Source: Calliopsis andreniformis
Lineage: Eukaryota; Arthropoda; Insecta; Hymenoptera; Andrenidae
DNA length: 64,000 nucleotides
Direction of reading: 5' to 3'
NCBI RefSeq assembly: GCF_051401765.1
Contig: NW_027480422.1
Coordinates: 18,060,001 to 18,124,000 of the forward strand
A program made the position numbers and the translations under genes. Shown here one piece after another: positions 27,834 to 35,265 of this stretch; the stretch's first letter is position 1, and each line of letters begins with the position of its first letter. The notes below the pieces were generated by a model, which was not told the DNA's origin, did not search any database, and saw only the letters and a list, made by a program, of their open reading frames with translations.

Positions 27834-27954
27834 TGTAGGCAATTTAGTGAGCGAAGTGAGGGTGCAAGTGGCCGAGGCATGGGCGCAAGGTCGACCTGAT
27901 GAGACCGAGGTGGAGTTTATGGTGCAGACGTGACCCGTGGCGATTTTGAGGAAT

Positions 27955-27960
27955 TATAAG
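27955..27960 (+). promoter_or_regulatory. Possible TATA box in 5' LTR
   Basis: TATAAG in the context GGAATTATAAGAATCG is the best TATA-like match in the LTR. Position and strand are suitable for the genomic RNA promoter, but no transcription start can be fixed from sequence. Many Gypsy-type LTRs lack a TATA box, so this is tentative. Confidence 0.3.
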
Positions 27961-28186
27961 AATCGTGTTAAGAAAATTGTCAATGGACATTGACGCGCCG
28001 TAAAACTCCATCCTGCAGGCCAGATGGGGAAAACCCAGGCAGCGGCCGAGAGCTCGGGCGAGTGCACCCCACGGTATCCACGTGCCCTTACTCCGCTGAC
28101 TGTTTTAGGCGGGTGGGTTTTTCCAAAATATTCGGACGTAGTGGGGAAAAACAACCACGCAGGATAGACTTAAGGGAGACAGCGTG

Positions 28187-28203
28187 TCAGAGAGTCTCTC
28201 TGA
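28187..28203. promoter_or_regulatory. 17-bp perfect palindrome with GAGAG/CTCTC in the LTR
   Basis: TCAGAGAG, one T, then CTCTCTGA form a perfect inverted repeat of 8-bp arms, repeated in the 3' LTR at 32701-32717. The arms contain GAGAG, the core recognised by GAGA factor in Drosophila. It may be a protein-binding dyad or an RNA hairpin near the transcript start. Function is not shown by the sequence. Confidence 0.45.
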
Positions 28204-28367
28204 GAAATGAATTGAAGTAGCAACGTGCATGATCCGCGTACTGGTCAGAAGTCCACGAGTGACAGGTCGATCGCAGTTCAATCGGGATTCCGAATTCAAA
28301 ATAAACTATTAGTGCTATAGGTTAACCGTTCATTTTTCCTATTAAACCCTCGCTCGTCCTCCCTACA

Positions 28368-28658
28368 AATTCAGAAGTGGGATTGAAACGGATAACGAAC
28401 GGATCTGTTAGTGGAATCTTAAACAAAAGGAATTTGTGAACAGTGACGGGCCAACGGTGTACAGTGTTGAAACCGTTGTGGTGAAGCTGCTTTGTGTTTT
28501 GTTGTGTATGGACATTGTGACCAACGTGAAGTGTGTAAGAGGAAGAGGACGACGTGTAATTGGCACGAAGTGAATCGAACTTTGAATCTTAACACGTTGG
28601 TGGGGAAAAGAAAAAAAAAAAGAGGAAAATTTTTTTTCTTTCTCTGTCTTTTTGCAAC
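28368..28658 (+). other. Untranslated leader of the retroelement
   Basis: A 291-bp stretch between the 5' LTR and the gag-pol start, containing the primer binding site at its 5' end. A possible hairpin has arms CAACGGT (28452-28458) and ACCGTTG (28472-28478). Near its 3' end a 28-nt run of pure purines (28602-28629) is followed at once by 16 pyrimidines (28630-28645), just upstream of the ATG. In retroelements this region normally holds RNA packaging signals; nothing here proves one. Confidence 0.8.
28371..28384 (+). promoter_or_regulatory. Primer binding site, tRNA-Leu type
   Basis: TCAGAAGTGGGATT starts 3 nt after the 5' LTR. It is complementary to the 3' arm of animal tRNA-Leu (AATCCCACTTCTGA, recalled from known tRNA-Leu genes). 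The match leaves the last five tRNA bases, including CCA, unpaired. Minus-strand DNA synthesis would start here. Use of tRNA-Leu fits the Mdg3/Micropia-like group of insect Gypsy elements. Confidence 0.72.
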
Positions 28659-31600
28659 ATGGCCACCACAATGGCTTATACCGTGGCCGAATTGAAGGAG
28701 TTTTTAAGGGCTCGAGACTTATCTTCAGCAGGAACTAAGGCTGAATTAATAAATCGTTTGGAGCAATTCGACGAAAATATTTGGGAGATTATTGCCGAAG
28801 AAGGAAGGGTAACCAGAGAAGCTGCGCGAACCAGTCACTTGGACGACCAGCGGATAACAGAAGCAGGACAAGCTGCGTATGGTGAAGAAACGCGGAGGAG
28901 GGAATCGGAACGTATTCGTAGAGATAAGGCGAGATGGGACACCATGCTCAACGAACAGATGCAGAGAGAATTGGACTTACTGAGGAGGAAAAACATGGTG
29001 ATGCAAAGGGAATTAGAAATCATGAGGAATGAGCAGATGCGCACGAGAAGTTTTTCAGCTAGTCCAGACATTCCAGGAGATGCGGAAAGAGTCAGAGGAC
29101 CAACTGGACCTTCCCCGACGATGAGTATTCGAGCGATCGGTGATTTATTATCCGATTTTGATGGTCGCGACAATACGTTCTGGAAATGGGAACAGCAAGT
29201 GAACCTTCTTCGTACAACGTATCATTTGGATGAGAATGCCACGCGGGTGTTAATAAGTTCAAAATTGAAAGCGCGAGCCGCGAGTTGGTTTCATTCGAAT
29301 GCGGAGCATATCACCCTCCGAATAGACGATTTATTGAGGGAAATGAAGATCATGTTTGACCATCGACCAAGCAGACTGTCGCTTCGTAGGCAGTTTGAAA
29401 ATAGAGTGTGGAATTCTGGTGAACTTTTTACGGACTATTTCCATGATAAAATAATATTGGGAAATAGAGTACCAATTGCGGAGGGAGAATTGGTGGAATA
29501 CATCATTGATGGGGTGACTGATCAACAGCTGCGGAACCAAGCACGCATCATGCGGATCAAAACGACAGCAGATTTATTAGAGTCGTTTGAGAATATCAAA
29601 TTGGACCCGAAGAGAATGAATGAACGGGACTTAAAGGAGAAGAAGGAGACGAAATTTGGCCGTATCCAGCAGCAGACATTAGTGGTGAAACCCCCTAAAA
29701 AAGAAGTGCGATGTTTTAATTGTTCCGAAATGGGACATATTTCGACAAGTTGTCAAAAACCGAAAAGGCAACAGGGAGGCTGTTTCGAGTGTGGATCGAT
29801 GCTACATCGAATAGCGGGATGCCCGCGACGAACAGCTAGTCAATCAGGCGAGAGCAACATGGCGAGAGAAACGACCACGACTAGGAGAGAACTCTCAGCG
29901 GCAACGTCGATGAACATGGTACAACCAGCCACACTCAACGCACCGTACACGGTTTCAATAAGTTACAATATAGCTGATAATAGCGGACAAAATTGTAAGT
30001 ACACGCTATGCGCAATGTTGGACTCCGGATCCCCGATCAGTCTAATAAAAAATAGTTTGGTTCCTTTGCACGCGCGAACACAGGGGTGTGAGACCGGGCC
30101 AGAATTTTGCGGTATTAATGGATCGCCGTTAAAGATATTAGGTAGATTTTATCAGGATGTTGAAATTGAGGGCATCTCAATTAAATTAAATTTTTATATT
30201 GTACCAGATAATACTATGGCATTTATGGCGATACTCGGACGGGATTTTTCGTCACATCCATTAATTAGAATTACGTGGGATGGGAAATTAGTGATTACAA
30301 GGAAAACACCGGAAGTGATAATCGATGAATTAGATTGCGCGATCAAACAAATTATGAATATAGAATGCATTAGTGGCGTGAGTACAGAACAAGAAAAATT
30401 ACAGATCAATTCAAAAATCGGGCCGGAAAAGATAGAAAGAATTAGGGATATGTATGTGTCTGATTACCTAAAAATTAAAGAAACCAGTGCAATGGAAATA
30501 GATTTCGAAATGAAGATCGCGTTAAAGCATAATCAGCCAGTTAGTTTTAGACCGAGGAGATTATCTTTTGCGGACAAGCAAAAACTGCAGGTCATTTTGG
30601 ATGACCTGTTAGAGAGAGGAATTATCCGTCCGAGTGAGTCACCGTATGCCAGTCCGATAGTTTTAGTACGTAAGAAGAATGGCGAGACACGTTTATGTAT
30701 TGATTATAGAGAGTTAAACAGAATTACTGTGAAAGATAACTTCCCGAGTCAGCTGATAGACGATAATATTGATCAATTAAAAGAGAAAAAATTCTTTACG
30801 ACGCTTGATCTAAAAGATGGGTATTACAATGTACGAATGGCGCGAGAGGCAATTCAGTTTACAAGCTTTGTAACCCCTTTGGGGCAATACGAGTTTTTAT
30901 ATTGTCCGTTTGGGCTAACAAATGCACCCAAGGTATTTCACCGATTTATTCGTAAAGTTTTCTCCAACTTAATTAGAACGGGAAAGATGTTACCATTTTT
31001 TGACGATTTTTTTATTGCAACGGAGACTCTGGAAGAACATCTTGAAATTCTGCAGGAAATATTTCGAGCCGCGGGTCAACATCGTCTTACATTTAGATTG
31101 GACAAGTGTTTCTTTGCGCAAAACGAAATAGATTATTTGGGATATCACGTTAGTGTGGATGGGATACGACCAAGTGATAATAATATTGCATCAGTTATCA
31201 ATTACCCGATACCGCGGAATGCGAAGGAAGTCCTTCGGTTTGTGGCCCTAGCGAGTTATTTTAGACGGTTCATCCCGCAATTTTCAATGATTGCAAAACC
31301 ACTGTATGATCTCATTAAAAAAGAGGTGAAATTTAAATTCAGAGAGGAGGAAAGTAAGGCATTTGAAACCTTAAAGAAACAATTGTCCAGTAAACCGATC
31401 CTAGCAATTTATTCTCCGAAGGCAGAAACAGAATTGCATTGCGATGCGAGCGTGTCAGGGTTCGGTGCAATTCTTTTACAGAAACAAAGCGATGGTAATT
31501 TTAGACCAATATCATACTTTAGTCAACGGACAACACCCGCCGAATCAAAATATCATAGTTTCGAGTTAGAATGTCTTGCGGTGGTATATGCAGTTAAGCG

Positions 31601-32204
31601 TTTCCATGTATATTTAGGCGGAATTTTTTTTAAAATCATGACAGATTGTGATAGTTTCCGTTTAACGTTAAGCAAGCAGAATATAAACCCCCGAATCTCA
31701 CGTTGGGCAATGTTCTTGCAGGACTATGATTTTGAGATACAGTATAGACCAGGTAAAAGAATGAGCCATGTTGATGCTCTCAGTAGATGCCATAGCATAC
31801 TAGCAATAGAAGGAAATACTTTTGAGCAAACATTGTCAATATGTCAGGATAAAGATGACGAGATATGTAAAATACGCGATAAATTGCAAAAGACCGAAAT
31901 GAAGTTTTTCGAATTGTGTAATGGATTAGTGTACCGAAAGGATAAAATGAAGAAACTGCTATTTTACGTACCACACTCAATGGAAAATAATGTAATCCGT
32001 ACTTGCCACGACGATCTGGGACATGTTGGTTTGGATAAGGTAGTAGACGATATCTTGAAAGTGTATTGGTTCCCTAAATTACGTGAGAAGGCTAAAGATT
32101 ATATAGCGAACTGCTTACGATGTAGGGAATTCTCTCCACCTAGTGGGAAACAACCGGGGTATCGGCATAATATACTTGATAAGATTCGGATTAATGTTAA
32201 TTAA
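28659..32204 (+). CDS. Gag-Pol polyprotein, truncated in integrase (1,181 aa)
   Basis: Single open frame with gag and pol fused and no frameshift or internal stop. The first ATG has a good context (AACATGG); the next in-frame ATG is 28671. Domains in order: SAP-like DNA-binding motif (residues 6-38, TVAELKEFLRARDLS); coiled coil (about 75-128); retrotransposon Gag core (about 155-315); two CCHC zinc knuckles (C352-C355-H360-C365 and C375-C378-H383-C388); aspartic protease (LDSGS, D455; ILGRDF 525-530); reverse transcriptase (about 635-830) with D717 and FFDD 780-783; RNase H (D929, E971, D996, D1039); integrase zinc-binding HHCC (H1117, H1122, C1152, C1155). The frame then ends after an unrelated tail of about ten residues, so the DDE integrase core and C-terminal domain are absent. 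RT, RNase H and protease residues look intact. It could make virus-like particles and cDNA but needs integrase from another copy. Confidence 0.95.
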   Translation: MATTMAYTVAELKEFLRARDLSSAGTKAELINRLEQFDENIWEIIAEEGRVTREAARTSHLDDQRITEAGQAAYGEETRRRESERIRRDKARWDTMLNEQMQRELDLLRRKNMVMQRELEIMRNEQMRTRSFSASPDIPGDAERVRGPTGPSPTMSIRAIGDLLSDFDGRDNTFWKWEQQVNLLRTTYHLDENATRVLISSKLKARAASWFHSNAEHITLRIDDLLREMKIMFDHRPSRLSLRRQFENRVWNSGELFTDYFHDKIILGNRVPIAEGELVEYIIDGVTDQQLRNQARIMRIKTTADLLESFENIKLDPKRMNERDLKEKKETKFGRIQQQTLVVKPPKKEVRCFNCSEMGHISTSCQKPKRQQGGCFECGSMLHRIAGCPRRTASQSGESNMARETTTTRRELSAATSMNMVQPATLNAPYTVSISYNIADNSGQNCKYTLCAMLDSGSPISLIKNSLVPLHARTQGCETGPEFCGINGSPLKILGRFYQDVEIEGISIKLNFYIVPDNTMAFMAILGRDFSSHPLIRITWDGKLVITRKTPEVIIDELDCAIKQIMNIECISGVSTEQEKLQINSKIGPEKIERIRDMYVSDYLKIKETSAMEIDFEMKIALKHNQPVSFRPRRLSFADKQKLQVILDDLLERGIIRPSESPYASPIVLVRKKNGETRLCIDYRELNRITVKDNFPSQLIDDNIDQLKEKKFFTTLDLKDGYYNVRMAREAIQFTSFVTPLGQYEFLYCPFGLTNAPKVFHRFIRKVFSNLIRTGKMLPFFDDFFIATETLEEHLEILQEIFRAAGQHRLTFRLDKCFFAQNEIDYLGYHVSVDGIRPSDNNIASVINYPIPRNAKEVLRFVALASYFRRFIPQFSMIAKPLYDLIKKEVKFKFREEESKAFETLKKQLSSKPILAIYSPKAETELHCDASVSGFGAILLQKQSDGNFRPISYFSQRTTPAESKYHSFELECLAVVYAVKRFHVYLGGIFFKIMTDCDSFRLTLSKQNINPRISRWAMFLQDYDFEIQYRPGKRMSHVDALSRCHSILAIEGNTFEQTLSICQDKDDEICKIRDKLQKTEMKFFELCNGLVYRKDKMKKLLFYVPHSMENNVIRTCHDDLGHVGLDKVVDDILKVYWFPKLREKAKDYIANCLRCREFSPPSGKQPGYRHNILDKIRINVN

Positions 32205-32347
32205 TATTTATATGATTAAGTAAGTGTGGTGTAAATATGTGTATGAATATGAGTGTGTTTATTTTTTTTTTGCGTAGTATGAATGATGACTGATTCGTAA
32301 TCGACCTAAGTTTAGCCGGGACGGCTAAAATGTCAGAATGGCCGAAC
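32205..32347 (+). other. 3' noncoding segment with hairpin and tRNA-Leu-like 16-mer
   Basis: Only 143 bp lie between the gag-pol stop and the 3' LTR, too short for the missing integrase core. The first part is AT-rich, with a run of ten T near 32262-32271. At 32311-32329 TTTAGCC, loop GGGAC, and GGCTAAA form a perfect 7-bp stem. At 32332-32347 GTCAGAATGGCCGAAC directly abuts the LTR. It matches the 5' end of animal tRNA-Leu (GTCAGGATGGCCGAGC, from memory) at 14 of 16 positions. No classical polypurine tract is present, although AGAATGGCCGA is moderately purine-rich. Plus-strand DNA priming must occur at this boundary. Confidence 0.75.
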
Positions 32348-32881
32348 TGTAGGCAATTTAGTGAGCGAAGTGAGGGTGCAAGTGGCCGAGGCATGGGCGC
32401 AAGGTCGACCTGATGAGACCGAGGTGGAGTTTATGGTGCAGACGTGACCCGTGGCGATTTTGAGGAATTATAAGAATCGTGTTAAGAAAATTGTCAATGG
32501 ACATTGACGCGCCGTAAAACTCCATCCTGCAGGCCAGATGGGGAAAACCCAGGCAGCGGCCGAGAGCTCGGGCGAGTGCACCCCACGGTATCCACGTGCC
32601 CTTACTCCGCTGACTGTTTTAGGCGGGTGGGTTTTTCCAAAATATTCGGACGTAGTGGGGAAAAACAACCACGCAGGATAGACTTAAGGGAGACAGCGTG
32701 TCAGAGAGTCTCTCTGAGAAATGAATTGAAGTAGCAACGTGCATGATCCGCGTACTGGTCAGAAGTCCACGAGTGACAGGTCGATCGCAGTTCAATCGGG
32801 ATTCCGAATTCAAAATAAACTATTAGTGCTATAGGTTAACCGTTCATTTTTCCTATTAAACCCTCGCTCGTCCTCCCTACA
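32348..32881 (+). repeat. 3' LTR (534 bp)
   Basis: Same length and, as far as I can read, the same sequence as the 5' LTR, from TGTAGG to CCTACA. It supplies the polyadenylation signal for the genomic RNA. Its promoter, if active, would transcribe rightward into the satellite array. Confidence 0.96.
32814..32819 (+). terminator. Polyadenylation signal AATAAA in 3' LTR
   Basis: AATAAA in TTCAAAATAAACTATT, about 62 bp before the LTR end, is the only such hexamer I saw in the LTR. It probably marks the end of R. The same hexamer is at 28300-28305 in the 5' LTR. Confidence 0.55.
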
Positions 32882-32885
32882 ATAT
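32882..32885. repeat. Target-site duplication, right copy (ATAT)
   Basis: ATAT directly after the CCTACA end of the 3' LTR pairs with 27830-27833. The interrupted monomer has 122 bp on the left (27712-27833) and 48 bp on the right (32882-32929), total 170. Subtracting the 4-bp duplication gives 166. Confidence 0.85.
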
Positions 32886-34230
32886 ATACAACAGTTTTTC
32901 CATTGTATAACAGGAATAATTGCAACCAGTGTGAAAGTGATGGTTATTTCTACGTTCCGGGCAACCTAGGCTTCAGTCTAGGGCATGGTTCCCCCAGATC
33001 GAATAGTTAGGGCCTAAGAAGCCTACGCCAGAAGCATAAAATACAATATAAACACCACAGTTTTTCCATCGTATAACGGGAATAATTGCAACCAGAGTGA
33101 AGGTGATGGTCATTTCTAAGTTCCGGGCAACCTAGGCTTCACTCTAGAGCGTTGCTCCACCAGATCGAATAGCTAGGACCTTAGAAGTCAACGCCAGAAG
33201 CACAAAATAAAATAAAAATACAACAGTTATTACATCGTATAACAGGAATAATTACAACCAGTGTGAAAGTAATGGGCATTTCTACGTTCCGTGCAACCTA
33301 GGCTTCACTCTAGGGCGTTGGTCCACCTGGCCGAATAGTTAGGGCCTTAGAAAACAACTCCAGACTCATAAAATACAATATAAATACAACAGTTTTTCCA
33401 CGGTATAAAAGGAATAATTGCAACCAGTATGAAAGTTATGGTCATTTCTACGTTACGGGCAACCTAGGCTTCATCCTAGGGCGTTGCTCCACCAAATCGA
33501 ATAGTTAGGGCCTAAGAAGTCAACGCCAGAAGCATAAAATACAAAATAAATACAACAGTTTTTCCATCGTATAACAAGAATAATTGCAACCAGTGTGAGA
33601 GTGATGGTCATTTCTACATTCCGGGAAACCTAGGCTTCACTCTAGGGCGTTGCTCCACCAGATCGAATGCATAGTGCCATAGAAGTCAACGCCAGAAGCA
33701 TAAAGTACATTAAAAATCCAACAGTTTGTCCATCGTATAACAGGAGTAATTGCCACCAGTGTCAAAGTGATGGTCATTTCTGCATTCCGGGCAACCTAGG
33801 CTTCACTCTAGGGCGTTGCTCCTCCAGATAGAATAGTTAGGGCCCAGGAAGTCAACGCCAGAAGCATAAAATAAAATATAAATACAACAGTTTTTCCCTT
33901 GTATAAAATGAATAATTGCAAACAGTGTGGAAGTAATGGTTATTTCTACGTTCCGGGCAACCTGGGCTTCACGCTAGGGCGTTGCTCCACTACATCGAAT
34001 AGCTACGGCATTAGGAGCCAACGCCAGAGGCATAACACACAATATAAGCACAACAATTTTTCCATCGTATAAAATGTATAATTCCAAGCAGTGTGAAGGT
34101 AATGGTCATTTCTACGTTCAGGGCAACCTAGGCTTCACTCTAGAGCGTTGCTCCACCAGATCGAATAGTGAGGGCCTTAGAAGTCAACGCCCGAAGCATA
34201 AAATACAAAATAAATAGAACAGCTTTTCCA

Positions 34231-34950
34231 TTGTATAAAACGAATAATTGCAACCAGTGTGAGAGCTATGGTCATTTATACGTTCCGGGCAACCTAGGCT
34301 TCACTCTAGGGCATTGTCCGACCAGAACGAATAGTTAGGGCCTATGAAGTCAACGCCAGAAGCATAAAATACAATATAAATACAACAGCTCTCCCATCGT
34401 ATATAATGTATATTTGCAAACAGTGTGAAAGTAAAGGTCATTTCTACGTACCGGGCAACCTAGGTTTCGCTGTAGGGCGCTGCTCTGCCAGATCGAATAG
34501 CTAGGGACTTAGAAGTCAACCCCAGAAGCATAAAATACAATAAAAGTACAACAGTTTTTCCATCGTATAAAATGTATAATTGCAAGGACTGTGAAGGCAA
34601 TGGTCATTTCTACGTTCCGGGCAACCTAGGCTTCACTCTAGAGAGTTGCTTCACCAGATCGTATAGTTAGGGCCTTAGATGTCAACGCCCGAAGCATAAA
34701 ATACAAAATAAATAGAACAGTTTTTCCATTGTATAAAACGAAGAATTGCAACCAGTGTGAAAGTTATGGTCATTTCTACGTTCCGGGCAACCTAGGCTTA
34801 ACTGTAGGGCGTTGCTCCACCAGGTCGCATAGTTAGGGACTTAGAATTTAACGCCAGAAGCATAAAATACAATAAAAATGCAACAGTTTTTCCATAGTAT
34901 AACAGGCATAATTGCAACCAATGTGAAAGTACAGGTCATTTCTACGTTCC
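34231..34950 (+). repeat. Satellite block shared near 37.2 kb and 40.7 kb
   Basis: Monomers containing CTACGTACCGGGCAACC and GCTGCTCTGCCAGATCG recur at offset 2,821 bp (about 34400-34950 against 37220-37770) and at 6,308 bp (about 40540-41120). The downstream order, a GAGAGTTGCTTCACCAG-type monomer and then a TTAACTGTAGGG-type monomer, is also kept. At about 37457 the second copy has CTACAGAGTTG in place of CTAGAGAGTTG. Confidence 0.7.
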
Positions 34951-35265
34951 GGGCAACCTAGGCTTCGCTCTAGGGACTTGCTCCACCAGATCGAATAGCT
35001 AGGGACCTAGAAGTCAACGCCAGAGGCATAAAATACAATAAAAATGCAACAGCTCTTCCATCGTATATAATGTATATTTGCAAACAGTGTGAAATAAAGG
35101 TCATTTCTACGTACCGGGCAACCTAGGTTTCGCTGTAGGGCGCTGCTCCGCCAGATCGAATAGCTAGGAACTTAGAAGTCAACCCCAGAAGCATAAAATA
35201 CAATAAAAATACAACAGTTTTTCCATCGTATAAAATGTATAATTGCAAGGACTGTGAAGGCAATG

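Larger units (their letters stand above)
27834..28367 (+). repeat. 5' LTR (534 bp)
   Basis: It begins TGTAGG and ends CCTACA, a perfect 6-bp inverted terminal repeat. I read it block by block against 32348-32881 and saw no differences. It should contain the promoter that drives genomic RNA. Candidate elements are a TATAAG at 27955-27960, a 17-bp palindrome at 28187-28203 and an AATAAA at 28300-28305. It encodes nothing convincing; the short ORFs in it on both strands are incidental and occur identically in the other LTR. Confidence 0.96.
27834..32881 (+). mobile_element. Ty3/Gypsy-superfamily LTR retrotransposon, internally deleted
   Basis: A 5,048-bp element with two identical-looking 534-bp LTRs, a tRNA-Leu-type primer binding site, a short leader, one gag-pol ORF and a short 3' noncoding stretch. 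It sits in the same orientation as the satellite and is flanked by ATAT. The domain order protease, RT, RNase H, integrase places it in Ty3/Gypsy. The tRNA-Leu primer, fused gag-pol frame and absence of an env ORF suggest the Mdg3/Micropia-like group, but this is inference. The integrase catalytic core is missing, so the copy is non-autonomous. Identical LTRs and the open frame argue for a very recent insertion. It is the only non-satellite sequence in the window. Confidence 0.96.

Noticed and set aside
27896..27912. Hammerhead ribozyme-like CTGATGAG with ACC/GGT stem in the LTR
   Set aside because: The required GAAA after stem II is missing (GGAG instead) and no cleavage-site helix could be drawn.
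27685..27933. 82-codon ORF crossing from satellite into the 5' LTR
   Set aside because: It is a chimera made by the insertion point. It cannot predate the insertion and has no recognisable domain.
27954..28299. Short ORFs on both strands of the LTRs and on the minus strand of gag-pol
   Set aside because: They repeat exactly in both LTRs because the LTRs are identical, or lie opposite the real pol frame; no domains.
32205..32347. A second ORF (integrase remainder or env) after gag-pol
   Set aside because: Only 143 bp are available, AT-rich and without an open frame of useful length on the plus strand.
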